Origin: Phycisphaeraceae bacterium
GTDB lineage: Bacteria; Planctomycetota; Phycisphaerae; Phycisphaerales; SM1A02
Length of the DNA: 64,000 nucleotides
Assembly (NCBI GenBank): GCA_019636755.1
Contig: JAHBWZ010000007.1
Span: 209,998-273,997 of the forward strand
Reading direction: 5' to 3'
Under the pieces are notes generated by a model that was given only the letters and a program-made list of their open reading frames with translations, did not search any database and was not told the DNA's origin. How positions within the stretch are numbered: position 1 is the first letter of the stretch; each line of letters opens with the position of its first letter. Positions 17,968 through 28,269 of this stretch are shown here, piece after piece. Position numbers and translations under genes: made by a program.

Positions 17968-18792
17968 ATGCTTGAAATCAAGAACCTCCACGCCAGCGCC
18001 CAGGGCCACGAGATCCTGCGCGGAATCGACCTCACCGTCCGTGCGGGCGAGGTGCACTCGATCATGGGACCGAACGGTTCCGGGAAGAGCACGCTCGCCC
18101 AGATCATCGCCGGGCGCGAGGACTACGAGATCACCGAAGGGACGATCCTCTTCCAGGGGAAGGACCTGCTGGAACTGGAGGCCGATGAGCGGGCCCGCGC
18201 CGGCGTGTTCCTCGCCTTCCAGTATCCCGTGGAGATCCCCGGGGTCGGCAACGTCCAGTTCCTGAAGGCGGCCCTCAACGCCGTCCGGCGAGCCCGCGGC
18301 GAGGACGAACTGGACACGGCACGGTTCCTCCGCCTTCTGCGCGAGCGGATGGCACTGGTGTCGATGGACGAACGGCTGCTGAAGCGCTCGGTGAACGAGG
18401 GCTTCTCCGGCGGCGAGAAGAAGCGGTACGAGATCCTCCAGATGGCGCTGCTGGAGCCGTCGCTCTGCGTGCTCGACGAGACGGACTCCGGCCTGGACAT
18501 CGACGCCATGCGCATCGTCGCCGACGGGATCAATGCGCTCCGCGCCCCGACGCGGGCGATGATCCTCGTAACGCACTACCAGCGCCTGCTGGACTACGTG
18601 CAGCCGGATTTCGTCCACGTGCTTGCCGGCGGCCGCATCGTCCGCTCGGGCGGCAAGGAACTCGCGCTGGAACTGGAGTCGCACGGGTACGCGCCGTTCA
18701 TGAACGGCAGCCCCGGCAGCGACACCGCGACGATCGTGACGAACACGGCCGGGGCCGGCCGGAAGGCCGCCATCGCAGGAACAGGGGCGTGA
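17968..18792 (+). CDS. sufC: Fe-S cluster assembly ATPase SufC
   Basis: A 274-residue soluble ABC-type ATPase. Walker A is GPNGSGKST, the signature is NEGFSGGEKKRYEILQM (the SufC form), Walker B is LCVLDETDSGLDIDAM, and the switch His is in ILVTHYQRLLDYV. It drives conformational changes of SufBD. The C-terminus (after HGYAPFMNG) is about 35 residues longer than usual and rich in Gly, Ala and Thr. It overlaps sufD by 4 nt (GTGA). Confidence 0.97.
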   Translation: MLEIKNLHASAQGHEILRGIDLTVRAGEVHSIMGPNGSGKSTLAQIIAGREDYEITEGTILFQGKDLLELEADERARAGVFLAFQYPVEIPGVGNVQFLKAALNAVRRARGEDELDTARFLRLLRERMALVSMDERLLKRSVNEGFSGGEKKRYEILQMALLEPSLCVLDETDSGLDIDAMRIVADGINALRAPTRAMILVTHYQRLLDYVQPDFVHVLAGGRIVRSGGKELALELESHGYAPFMNGSPGSDTATIVTNTAGAGRKAAIAGTGA

Positions 18793-20186
18793 AGCCGATG
18801 ACCACCCTCACGAGTCCGATCTCCGCCCAGGCCGGCGCCGCGGCCCGCCTTCCGAAGGAGTTCACGCGCGACATGCTGCCCGCGGACGGCCCGGCGTGGC
18901 TGCACGACCTGCGGACACGGGCCCTGGCGGCGTTCGCCGGGCGCGGACTTCCGACCACCCGGGACGAGGCGTGGAAGGACACCAGCGTCCGCGCCATCGC
19001 CGAGACGGCGTTCGTGCCCGGCCCTCCGGCCCCCCGCGCGGACCGCGCCCGGGTACCGGCGGTGCTTCCGTCGCAGGCGATCCCGGACGACGGTGCCCCT
19101 CGGATCGTCTTCGTGGACGGACGCCTTGCCACCGATCTCGCGACGATCGACCTGCCGGCGGGCGTGACGGTCCAGCCGCTCCTCGACGCTGCCACCGCCG
19201 ATCCGGCGCTGCGCACCCGCCTGGAAGCCCTGCCGCTGGAGCGGGCTGATGCCTTCGCGCTGCTGGGAATCGCGCTCATGAGCGGCGGACTGGTGATCCG
19301 GGTCCGCGCCGGCGCGACCGTGGACCCCCCCCTCTTCATCACGCATCTCTCGTCGGGCAGCCCGGACGCGGCCACGCCGCCGCACGCGGTCTCGCTCCGC
19401 CACATCATCGACGTCGGTGCCGGTGCCCAGGTGACCGTGGTCGAGGAGTACCTCTCCACCGATGACGGTCCGTCGCTCACGATCACGCGCACGGAACTCG
19501 ATGCGGCGGATGACGCGGTGGCGCGCCACGTCATGGTCGAGCGGGAGTCGGAGGACGCATTCCAGGTCGGCGTGCTCGCCACGCGACAGGGGCGGAATTC
19601 CACGGTGGACTCACACAGCATCCTGCTCGGCGGCCGCATCGTCCGCAACGATGTCAATCCGGTCCTGGCCGGGGAACATGCGCACGGCGTCCTCAACGGG
19701 CTCTTCCTGCCCCGGCGACGGCAGCACCATGACAATCACATGCTCGTGGTGCACGAGGCACCGCACTGCGCAAGCCGCCAGTACTACCGGGGCATCCTCG
19801 CCGACCAGGCGAAGGGCGTCTTCACCGGGCGCATCTACGTGGCCCGGGAGGCACAGAAGACGGACGCCATCCAGACGAGCGACAACCTGCTGCTCTCCAC
19901 GGCCGCGCAGATCGTGACCCAGCCCCAGCTGGAGATCTATGCGGACGATGTCCGCTGTACGCACGGTGCGACCGTCGGACAGCTGAACGCGCATGCCCTG
20001 TTCTACCTGCGGGCGCGCGGCATTCCCGAGGCGGAGGCGCGACTCATGCTCCTCTTCGCCTTCGTCGAGGAGGCGATCGATCGCATCGAGCCGGCCTCGC
20101 TGCGCGCGCCGCTGCGCGACGCCGTGCAGGAACGGCTGGCCGGCGCGATCACCGCCGACCCGTCCCCGGCGCACGCCCGGAGGTGA
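18789..20186 (+). CDS. sufD: Fe-S cluster assembly protein SufD
   Basis: A 465-residue SufB paralogue that completes the SufBC2D complex. Visible blocks are TTRDEAWKDTSVRAIAETAF near the N-terminus, the beta-helix repeats, FTGRIYVAREAQKTDAIQTS and the C-terminal CTHGATVGQLNAHALFYLRA, then GIPEAEARLMLLFAFVEE. The conserved His/Cys region that meets SufB at the cluster site is present. The start is GTG. It overlaps sufC and the following sufE region by 4 nt. Confidence 0.95.
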   Translation: MKPMTTLTSPISAQAGAAARLPKEFTRDMLPADGPAWLHDLRTRALAAFAGRGLPTTRDEAWKDTSVRAIAETAFVPGPPAPRADRARVPAVLPSQAIPDDGAPRIVFVDGRLATDLATIDLPAGVTVQPLLDAATADPALRTRLEALPLERADAFALLGIALMSGGLVIRVRAGATVDPPLFITHLSSGSPDAATPPHAVSLRHIIDVGAGAQVTVVEEYLSTDDGPSLTITRTELDAADDAVARHVMVERESEDAFQVGVLATRQGRNSTVDSHSILLGGRIVRNDVNPVLAGEHAHGVLNGLFLPRRRQHHDNHMLVVHEAPHCASRQYYRGILADQAKGVFTGRIYVAREAQKTDAIQTSDNLLLSTAAQIVTQPQLEIYADDVRCTHGATVGQLNAHALFYLRARGIPEAEARLMLLFAFVEEAIDRIEPASLRAPLRDAVQERLAGAITADPSPAHARR

Positions 20187-20263
20187 TGGCGATGACGTGC
20201 CGCGGCGCCGGCCGCGCTGACCACAGACCGCACCGGTTCGGAGACCCGGACGACGGCGACACC

Positions 20264-20815
20264 ATGACCCGGCTGGAGGAAATCGTCGCCGACTTCGCGT
20301 CCGTGGACGAAGAGATGCGCCTGGACCTGCTCCTGGACTACGCGCGCCGTCTCCCGCCGCTCCCGACCGGACTCCTGGCGGAGCGTGACGCCGGCATGCA
20401 GGTCGTGCCGGAGTGCATGACGCCGGTCCACCTCTGGATCCGTCCCGCCGCGGCGGGCGGCGCCGCGGCGTCGCCGGCGCTGCCACGTGTCCGGCTGCAT
20501 GCCTGGGTGGCCGACGAGGCGCCCACCGTCGCGGGCATGCTCGCCATCATCATGCAGGCGTTCGATGACCAGCCTGCGGCGACGGTGGCGCGGATACCGC
20601 ACGACCTGGTCCAGCAACTGGGACTGGCGCGCCACATCCGGATGAACCGGGCCGTCGGGATCGCCGCGATGATCGAGCGCATCCGTCGCGGCGCCGCGGC
20701 GCTGGCCGCCGGGCCACCGCCGGGACCCTCGTCCGGATCACCATGCGTCTCTTCATGCGGTTCATCGGCGCCGGGCTCGTCGACCGCCGCACCGGATGGA
20801 GTGCGTGCGTCATGA
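20264..20815 (+). CDS. sufE: SufE-family sulfur acceptor protein
   Basis: A 183-residue SufE-like protein. The N-terminal LEEIVADFASVDEEMRLDLL and the CMTPVHLWI segment match the family. C51 (VPECMTPVHLW) is where SufE accepts persulfide sulfur from SufS. DDQPAATVARIPHDLVQQLG and LGLARHIRMNRAVGIAAMIE complete the fold. The ATG at 20264 begins at the homologous part; an in-frame ATG at 20183 overlaps sufD and would add 27 non-homologous residues. The C-terminal 30 residues are low-complexity. The stop overlaps sufT by 4 nt. Confidence 0.85.
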   Translation: MTRLEEIVADFASVDEEMRLDLLLDYARRLPPLPTGLLAERDAGMQVVPECMTPVHLWIRPAAAGGAAASPALPRVRLHAWVADEAPTVAGMLAIIMQAFDDQPAATVARIPHDLVQQLGLARHIRMNRAVGIAAMIERIRRGAAALAAGPPPGPSSGSPCVSSCGSSAPGSSTAAPDGVRAS

Positions 20816-21261
20816 CAGCAGACATGGCCATTGACCGCGCCGAGGGCGCGCCTCGGGAGGACGCGGTGATTGATGCGATCCGGACCGTGCGCGATCCGGA
20901 ACTGCCGATCAACGTGTTCGACCTCGGACTGATCTACGACCTTGCCATCGACGCCGGCGGCGCGGTGACCGTCGCCATGACGCTGACCACGCCGAACTGT
21001 CCCGTCGCCGACGCCATTCCGCGGGACGTCGAGCGCGCCATCCGCGCGGTCCCCGGCGTCTCGGACGTCCACGTCTCCCTGGTCTGGGATCCGCCATGGT
21101 CACCGGACCGCATGAGCGAGGACGCGGTCTTCGAACTCGAGGCGATGGGCATCGACGCGCGCCGCACATCGGGCGCCCACGGGCCACGGATGACGGGACT
21201 GTCGATCGGACGGACCGGCGACCCGCCGCGCTCACGCCCTGCGTCGCATGATCACGACTGA
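20812..21261 (+). CDS. sufT: SufT / MIP18-family (DUF59) Fe-S assembly factor
   Basis: A 149-residue DUF59 protein. IRTVRDPELPINVFDLGLIY and LTTPNCPVADAIPRDVERAI are the family signature; C63 is the conserved reactive cysteine. SufT proteins help mature Fe-S proteins when demand is high. WDPPWSPDRMSEDA is also typical. A C-terminal tail of about 35 residues is variable. It is the last gene of the operon; no cysteine desulfurase (sufS) follows. Confidence 0.92.
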   Translation: MTADMAIDRAEGAPREDAVIDAIRTVRDPELPINVFDLGLIYDLAIDAGGAVTVAMTLTTPNCPVADAIPRDVERAIRAVPGVSDVHVSLVWDPPWSPDRMSEDAVFELEAMGIDARRTSGAHGPRMTGLSIGRTGDPPRSRPASHDHD

Positions 21262-21427
21262 TCCGGCAGATGCGGGATTCACGCACGAGTCCGGCCATGC
21301 GCGTCGCGCCGCGTCTGCGAGCATGCGCAATGACCCACGCATCGCTGCAGAGCCGATGCCGCAGCCCCCGGGGCCGTCGCACAGGCGGTTGAGGCACGCA
21401 GCCAGGTATGAGCGGCCCGGGCGCAGG
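21262..21427. other. Non-coding spacer after sufT
   Basis: No coding character and no clear terminator were seen here. The next recognisable signal is the promoter at 21428. Confidence 0.5.
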
Positions 21428-21456
21428 TTGACCCCGGGAGCCCCTCTGGTCATACT
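21428..21456 (+). promoter_or_regulatory. Sigma-70-type promoter of the secreted repeat protein
   Basis: TTGACC at 21428-21433, a 17-nt spacer and CATACT at 21451-21456. The transcript would have a leader of about 77 nt ending in a strong ribosome site, AGGAAGGAG at 21526-21534, before the ATG at 21540. Confidence 0.6.
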
Positions 21457-21539
21457 CGCGCGCCGGATTCGACCTCCGGCCCGTGTCCCGCGCCGCGGGA
21501 AGTCCATATCAAGGGGTCCGACATGAGGAAGGAGCACGC

Positions 21540-23783
21540 ATGAACGCCACGTACGCGGCCAGCGCTGTCACTCTGTCCCGAATCTCGTGTGCGAGCGTGG
21601 CCATTGTGCTGCTCGCAACCGGCCACGGCGCCCGTGCCGGCGACTGCGATGCACAATGGCTCACGGGCGACGGCATCCCGGGCCTCAATGCCGCCGTGCA
21701 CGCGGTGGTCACATGGGAGCGGGATGACCAGCCGGCCCTGCTCGTGGCGGGCGGCCGGTTCACGGTGGCGAACACGGTTCACGCCCGTCACCTCGCCGCC
21801 TGGGATGGCGCCGCATGGATGCCGCTGGGTGACGGCGTCGACGGCGACGTGCTCGCACTCGCCATCGCCGCGGGAGATCTCATCGTCGGCGGGGAGTTCA
21901 CGGCTGCGGGATCGTCGCAGGATGGCGTCCCGGCCGCCCACGTGGCGCGATGGGACGGTTCATCGTGGCATGCGCTGGGCCAGGGATTGAACGGCCCGGT
22001 CCATGCGCTCGTCGAGTTCAACGGCGACATCATCGCCGGTGGCGCCTTCACGGAGGCGGGCGGTGTCGAGGCCGGCTTCATCGCACGCTGGGACGGGGCC
22101 GCGTGGAGTGCGCTCGGTGCGGGCATGAACGGCGTCGTGTACGCGCTCTCGGTCCACGAGGGCCGCCTCATCGCAGGCGGCGACTTCACCGCGGAGGACG
22201 AGTCCGGCTCGGATCGCATCGCGGCCTGGGATGACGAATCCGGGGAGTGGCTCGCGATCGGCACAGCCGCCGGCATGAATGGCGCCGTGCGCGCACTCGC
22301 AGTCCACGACGGTGCCCTCATCGCCGGCGGCTCGTTCACGATGGCCGGCGGCATCGAGGCGAATCGCGTCGCCCTCTGGGACAGTGCGACCGACGCGTGG
22401 CAGGCCATGGGGACGCTGCCGTACGGCATGCCCGGTGGCGGCATGAACAACACCGTTCTCGCGCTCACCGTCTCCAACGGACACCTGATCGCGGGCGGTC
22501 CGTTCAACGGTGCCGGTGGCGGGACCCGCACGCGCCTGGCCCGCTGGGATGGCACGAACTGGCAGTCCGTCGGCGGTGGCGTCGACCGGACGGTGCATGC
22601 CCTCGCGTCGTTCGGCGGCAGGCTCATCGCGGCCGGACACCTGACCACCGCCGGTACGCCGCAACCCGGTGTTGCCGCCCTCTCCATCGCGGCATGGGAT
22701 GGCACGAAGTGGAGCGCGCTGGGGGGCGGCATCAGTACGTCGATCACCGCGCTGACCGTGTACAACGGCGATGTCATCGCCGGCGGCGCGTTCCGCCAGG
22801 CCGGTTCGCTCCCGGCGAACTTCATCGCGCGGTGGGACGGCGCGGCGTGGCACCCGATGGGACTCGGGATGAACGGCGTGGTGCATGCCCTCACCGTGCA
22901 TGACGGCGACCTCATCGCCGCCGGTGCATTCACGCGGGCCGGCGGCGTGAACGTCAATTTCATCGCCCGCTGGGACGGCCTGGCATGGAGTCCCATGGGA
23001 AGCGGCATGAACGGGTTCGTCTACGCGCTCACGACCTGCGACGGCGATCTGATCGCGGGCGGCGGATTCAGCGCGGCGGGCGGTGTCCCGGCAGGCTTCA
23101 TCGCGCGGTGGGACGGTGCCGCATGGCATGAACTCGGCGGCGGGGTCGATGCGGAGGTCCTTGATTTCGCCCTCTTCGAGGAGACGCTCATCGTCGCCGG
23201 CGGATTCTCGAACGCCGGTGGCGTGCCTGTCGACTCCATCGCCCGGTGGGACGGATTCGCCTGGAGTCCGGTGGGCCACGGCATCGACAACTCGGTGACC
23301 ACCGTGGCCGTCTATGACGGCCAGATCTACGCCGGCGGCATGTTCGTCACGGCCGGCACCGAGAGCGTCAACCACATCGCGCGGTGGACCGGCGCCGCGT
23401 GGGAGCCCGTCGCCGGACCGTGGGCCGTGACGGAGTACGGGATCGAGACCATGATCGTCTTCAACGGCGAGTTGATCGTCGGTGGAGACTTCAGTGTCTT
23501 CGGTCCGCCGGAGGCCCTCATCGATGCGAACCACCTGGCGCGCTGGAACGGAACGTCGTGGCTGCCGATGGGTGACGGGATGAACGCACCGGTCCATGCA
23601 CTCGCCGTGCACAATGGAGCACTCATCGCCGGCGGACAGTTCACGGTCGCGGGCGACCAGGTGTCCGGCTTCTGGGCACGTTGGGGCTGCCCGACGCCCA
23701 TGGGTCACGCGGTCATCCCGGCCGGTGGCGGTGCGATCGAGATCATCGACCTGCTCCGCAGTCTCGACACCTGGGGACGCTGA
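21540..23783 (+). CDS. Large secreted beta-propeller-like repeat protein
   Basis: A 747-residue exported protein. A signal peptide is visible at residues 1-33 (hydrophobic core near CASVAIVLLATGHGARA). The rest is built from about fifteen repeats of 40-50 residues with the pattern V-ALxxxxGxLIAGGxFTxAGG, then IARWDGxxWxxLGxGMNG. Each looks like a four-stranded propeller blade. The end, IEIIDLLRSLDTWGR, is a degenerate version of the planctomycete DLL..LSxWGPC module. It is probably secreted or surface-bound; binding partners are unknown. Repeats this similar are prone to recombination. Confidence 0.8.
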   Translation: MNATYAASAVTLSRISCASVAIVLLATGHGARAGDCDAQWLTGDGIPGLNAAVHAVVTWERDDQPALLVAGGRFTVANTVHARHLAAWDGAAWMPLGDGVDGDVLALAIAAGDLIVGGEFTAAGSSQDGVPAAHVARWDGSSWHALGQGLNGPVHALVEFNGDIIAGGAFTEAGGVEAGFIARWDGAAWSALGAGMNGVVYALSVHEGRLIAGGDFTAEDESGSDRIAAWDDESGEWLAIGTAAGMNGAVRALAVHDGALIAGGSFTMAGGIEANRVALWDSATDAWQAMGTLPYGMPGGGMNNTVLALTVSNGHLIAGGPFNGAGGGTRTRLARWDGTNWQSVGGGVDRTVHALASFGGRLIAAGHLTTAGTPQPGVAALSIAAWDGTKWSALGGGISTSITALTVYNGDVIAGGAFRQAGSLPANFIARWDGAAWHPMGLGMNGVVHALTVHDGDLIAAGAFTRAGGVNVNFIARWDGLAWSPMGSGMNGFVYALTTCDGDLIAGGGFSAAGGVPAGFIARWDGAAWHELGGGVDAEVLDFALFEETLIVAGGFSNAGGVPVDSIARWDGFAWSPVGHGIDNSVTTVAVYDGQIYAGGMFVTAGTESVNHIARWTGAAWEPVAGPWAVTEYGIETMIVFNGELIVGGDFSVFGPPEALIDANHLARWNGTSWLPMGDGMNAPVHALAVHNGALIAGGQFTVAGDQVSGFWARWGCPTPMGHAVIPAGGGAIEIIDLLRSLDTWGR

Positions 23784-23846
23784 CAGCCCGGACCGATGGG
23801 ATGCAGGCGGGAGGCGCGGTCGAGCATCGACCGCGTCTCCCGTCGT

Positions 23847-25115
23847 TCACTTGGCCGGCACACGCACCGCGCGATGCCGGTCGGCGACCATCTCGAAGTC
23901 GATGCCGGCTTCGGCCTCCGCCTTCGATCGCTCATCCCGGATGCGGGCCTTGAAGTGGTACCGGCCCGGTGTCAGCGCCGCGGGCAGACGGACCAGCCAG
24001 ACCGTGTAGAAGTCCCGTCGCTGGTTCGCATTCGTATCGACCGTCCGCTGCCAGGGCTCCATCCAGACCGGAAAGCGGTCGATGGCGTTGTAGATCTCCA
24101 GTTGCTGCGAGAGTTCGGTCACCCAGGAACCGTCGGAGCGCTGCTCGCTGCGGAAGCCGTCGATCTCCAGGTAGACGATGACCTCCTGCTCCGCGCCCGC
24201 GAGGAAGCGAAGCGGATCGAAGGCGTCATAGCGACCGAATGCAGACACGCTCCAGCAGAGGCTTGCGACCCTGATCGTGAGCTGCGGCTCCGGCGTCAGC
24301 GCCGCGTTGAGCGCGGCCGCGGCTTCCGCAAGGGCATCGCCGGCGGGCTTCCCCGCGACCAGTTCCCGCCCGAGGGTGCCGAACACGCGCTGCAGGTCCT
24401 GCACGCGCTGGCGTTCCGCGTCGGTCAGCGCCCGCAGCGACCCCGGGTCGATCGTCGCATCCGGGTCCAGCAGTGACATGAGGGCCATGGCCACGGCCTC
24501 GCGCATCGGATGACGACTCCGCTCGCTCTGCGCGAACAGCTCCTGCCTGAGCCGGACGAGCAGCGTCGTGAACTCGTCCGATGCGATGACCGCGTCCGGA
24601 TCCGCGCCGGGCACGTCCGTACGGACCGGAAGCGGATCGCCCGTGGCCGGACGCTGTTCCGGCACCGCCAGCGACCGGCGCGCCGCACCGCCGTCGGCAT
24701 CCGCCCGTTCCCGCGCGTCGCGCGATGCCTGCCCTCGATCCCATGGCACCGGCGGCCCGGGCCGCGCCGGCGGATCATGGAAGACCACGCTGCCGTCGCC
24801 GGTCGGATCAGACGTGGACGCAGCGCTGCGCCGCCTCGCTTCGAGCCACTGGGCATCCGCTTCCGCCTGCGATTCAGCGCTTCGCGCGCCGGCGGCGATG
24901 CCGAGCGGATCGTCGCCGGTGCCCGCCGTCGGCGCGTCGGATGTCGCACCGGCGCGGTCGACAGGCCAGGTCGCCTGGCGGTGACGCCCGGAACCATCGC
25001 CAGATCCACCGCCGGATCCGGCACACCCGGCCAGTGTGATCGTCACGAGCAGCGACGCGACGGCGAGATGCGTGCCTGCGCCGCGCCGTACGGCGCATCG
25101 TCGATCGCGGGACAT
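23847..25115 (-). CDS. Lipoprotein of unknown function
   Basis: A 422-residue lipoprotein: a basic N-terminus, a hydrophobic segment and the lipobox TLAGC place the mature N-terminus at about Cys31. A low-complexity linker to about residue 145 precedes an alpha-helical domain ([16 protein letters not shown] and following). A beta domain follows, with [20 protein letters not shown] and an aromatic-rich end. The ATG at 25115 is supported by GGGAGG 8 nt upstream. No known family was recognised. It is a probable envelope protein, encoded convergently with the repeat protein. Confidence 0.7.
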   Translation of the reverse strand: MSRDRRCAVRRGAGTHLAVASLLVTITLAGCAGSGGGSGDGSGRHRQATWPVDRAGATSDAPTAGTGDDPLGIAAGARSAESQAEADAQWLEARRRSAASTSDPTGDGSVVFHDPPARPGPPVPWDRGQASRDARERADADGGAARRSLAVPEQRPATGDPLPVRTDVPGADPDAVIASDEFTTLLVRLRQELFAQSERSRHPMREAVAMALMSLLDPDATIDPGSLRALTDAERQRVQDLQRVFGTLGRELVAGKPAGDALAEAAAALNAALTPEPQLTIRVASLCWSVSAFGRYDAFDPLRFLAGAEQEVIVYLEIDGFRSEQRSDGSWVTELSQQLEIYNAIDRFPVWMEPWQRTVDTNANQRRDFYTVWLVRLPAALTPGRYHFKARIRDERSKAEAEAGIDFEMVADRHRAVRVPAK

Positions 25116-25197
25116 GATCGAGCCTCCCTGCAGTTCGCACGCGTACCCGTACCGGCGCCGGGGCGCACTGCGCCGCCGGACTTCACCGACGCGCGTG

Positions 25198-26379
25198 TCA
25201 TCCATGACCGGCGTGCATCGTACCGGCAATCCGGACCAGGATGAGTTCCATCTGCCGTTCGCGCGACCCCATGCCGGACTTGCCCGCGCGGTCCGTCTCC
25301 AGCGCCGCGTGAAGCAGGTCGGTGAGCCGATCGGGATCCACCCGGCGCGCCCGCTCGATCAGCCGCGCACCGCTCTCACCCCAGAGCCGCTCGCTGCTGC
25401 GGATGTCGCCGTCGCTTGCACCGCCGCGCAGGAGATGCGCGACGCGCGTCGTCCGGCGGAGCAGGTCGATGATCGTCCACATGAGGACTTCTTCCGGGAC
25501 CTCGGAGATGTCCAGCAGTTCCCGCGCCACGGCAAGCGTCCGGCCGGTATCTCCGGCCAGGAGAGGCGCCTGGATCTCCCACGCCTTCTCCTCCCGGCTC
25601 ACGCCCACGAGGTCCGCAACCGCGTGGCGGCTGATCGTGCCGCCGGCACCTGCGAACGCGGCCAGCTTGCCGAGTTCCGAGTCGAGCTGGTGGAGCGAAA
25701 CGCCCAGTCGCTCCACCAGCAGCGCCGCGGCACCGGATTCGATCGACGCGCCGTGCGCCGACCGGCATCGCTCCACGCACCAGCCGGCCGCGCCGCGCGC
25801 ATCCAGCGTGTTGCATGCAATGACGCGGCACAGCGCGTCGAGTCGCCCGGTCCGCCACGACTGTGCCCGCAGAACCAGCGTAGCGGTCGGGCAGGGCGAC
25901 TCCGCGTATCGCTCGAAGAGCTGGCGCGGAGTCGCCGGCGCCCTGCTCCCCCGCGCCGGCTTCCGCCCTCCGCCACGCGCCGCCCCCGTGTCCACACCCG
26001 CCTCCGCCGCGGCGTCGCCCTCCACATCGAGCGCCCCGCCATCGTCATCGTCCGCCGCCGCGGCACCGGCCGCGCCCTTCGTGCCGATCACCAGGCGATC
26101 CGCATCCTCCACCAGCACCACCTTGTGGGGCGCAAGGAGCCCGGTCGTCCGGCATTCGTCCAGGACCGCGGCGGAATCGGTGGATCCCCCCTGGAATCGA
26201 ACCACGTCCGCACCGCCGAACGCCGCATCCAGCGCCCGGGTCAGCGACCGCGTCTGCTCCTCCAGCAGAAACGGCTCATCGCCGTGAATGATCACCACGC
26301 GCGCATCCACGACGGGCCGCTCACCGCTGCCGGCCGCCCCGGCCCCATCCGCTGCACGCACTCCTCGCCTGACCGCCAT
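25198..26379 (-). CDS. holA: DNA polymerase III delta subunit (clamp loader)
   Basis: A 393-residue protein that fits the delta subunit, which opens the sliding clamp. The N-terminal [20 protein letters not shown] is the usual start of domain 1, followed by [20 protein letters not shown] and [11 protein letters not shown]. The C-terminal collar domain includes [20 protein letters not shown] and a final helical bundle. An acidic, Gly/Ala-rich insertion of about 55 residues separates the N-terminal strands. A -10-like TAGCAT ends 7 nt before the ATG. The match is by architecture; HolA sequences are divergent. Confidence 0.82.
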   Translation of the reverse strand: MAVRRGVRAADGAGAAGSGERPVVDARVVIIHGDEPFLLEEQTRSLTRALDAAFGGADVVRFQGGSTDSAAVLDECRTTGLLAPHKVVLVEDADRLVIGTKGAAGAAAADDDDGGALDVEGDAAAEAGVDTGAARGGGRKPARGSRAPATPRQLFERYAESPCPTATLVLRAQSWRTGRLDALCRVIACNTLDARGAAGWCVERCRSAHGASIESGAAALLVERLGVSLHQLDSELGKLAAFAGAGGTISRHAVADLVGVSREEKAWEIQAPLLAGDTGRTLAVARELLDISEVPEEVLMWTIIDLLRRTTRVAHLLRGGASDGDIRSSERLWGESGARLIERARRVDPDRLTDLLHAALETDRAGKSGMGSRERQMELILVRIAGTMHAGHG

Positions 26380-26386
26380 GGCCGGG

Positions 26387-26392
26387 ATGCTA
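26387..26392 (-). promoter_or_regulatory. -10 element of holA (TAGCAT), probable leaderless promoter
   Basis: TAGCAT on the reverse strand ends 7 nt before the holA ATG, with no Shine-Dalgarno. It is back to back with the sucD promoter, the two start codons being 48 bp apart. Confidence 0.45.
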
Positions 26393-26414
26393 CAGCGGCC
26401 CGCCGACCGCCTGC

Positions 26415-26420
26415 TATCCT
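26415..26420 (+). promoter_or_regulatory. -10 element of sucD (TATCCT), probable leaderless promoter
   Basis: TATCCT ends 7 nt before the ATG at 26428 and there is no Shine-Dalgarno, so the transcript probably starts at the initiation codon. Confidence 0.5.
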
Positions 26421-26427
26421 GCAGCGC

Positions 26428-27405
<978 letters not shown>

Positions 27406-27547
27406 GCCCGGTCGATTTCCCGGTCGCGAACCCGTTGCAAGATCCCGCTCCGGCCGCAACATGATGTCCCGGCGGCGGTCCGGCCGCGGTGGCAGGCAGT
27501 TGACCTGCATCGGCGGTCCGGATGCCCGCGACTTCAGGAGCGGACGG

Positions 27548-28204
27548 ATGCATTCAAGCACAGAGCACTTCGCCGGCGATGTCGCCGACACGGATTCCAC
27601 GCGCACCCGCACGGCGCTGCCTTCGTCGTCGCGCCGGCAGGACGGGCATCCGCATGCCCGCCGCCGCGCGATCGCCGGGCGCTCGGTTCTTCCCGCCGCA
27701 GCGATGCTCGGCGTGGCGCTGATGGCGCCGACGACCGGTGCCCGCGCGGAAGCCGTCGTCATCACGCAGTCCGGATTCACCTTCACGCCGCAGCAGGCCA
27801 CCGTCGCGCCCGGCCAGACGGTCTTCTGGATCCACTCGGACGGAGTCCACACCGTCACGAGCGGCTCGGGATGTGCGCAGAGCGGCCTGTTCAATGCACC
27901 CCTCAGCGCGGCGAACCCTTCCGTGGAGTTCATCGTGCCGCTCGACGCAACCGGGGAGATCCCCTACTTCTGCATGCCGCACTGCGGATTCGGCATGACG
28001 GGCACGCTGATCGTCGTCCCGCGGACGCCGCCCTGTCCCGGCGATCTGGACGACTCCGGCGATGTCGGCTTCAACGACCTTCTGACCATGCTCTCCTCCT
28101 GGGGACCGTGCGCCGGCTGCCCGGCCGACCTCGACGGCAGCGATGCGGTCGACTTCGCCGATGTCCTGGCGCTGCTCTCGATCTGGGGGCCGTGCCGGCG
28201 GTAG
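27548..28204 (+). CDS. Secreted cupredoxin fused to a dockerin-like module
   Basis: A 218-residue exported protein. After a basic N-terminus and a hydrophobic stretch at about 46-63, a plastocyanin-like copper domain runs to about residue 157. The ligands H101 (GVHTV), C142, H145 and M150 lie in YFCMPHCGFGM, the type I copper arrangement. The C-terminus has two tandem calcium-loop modules, CPGDLDDSGDVGFNDL and PADLDGSDAVDFADVL, each ending in WGPC. AGGAG lies 7 nt before the ATG. It could carry electrons on the outside of the cell, anchored or sorted by the module. Confidence 0.82.
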   Translation: MHSSTEHFAGDVADTDSTRTRTALPSSSRRQDGHPHARRRAIAGRSVLPAAAMLGVALMAPTTGARAEAVVITQSGFTFTPQQATVAPGQTVFWIHSDGVHTVTSGSGCAQSGLFNAPLSAANPSVEFIVPLDATGEIPYFCMPHCGFGMTGTLIVVPRTPPCPGDLDDSGDVGFNDLLTMLSSWGPCAGCPADLDGSDAVDFADVLALLSIWGPCRR

Positions 28205-28269
28205 TCTGTCCGTCCGCAGCGACGGGTGCGGCAACCGCCCCGCCGTCGGCGTCGAACGGAACTGCTGCC

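Noticed and set aside
25116..26377. Longer upstream starts for holA (to 27933) and the lipoprotein (to 25229)
   Set aside because: The extensions run antisense through sucD or lack homology, while the inner ATGs have promoter or ribosome-site support.
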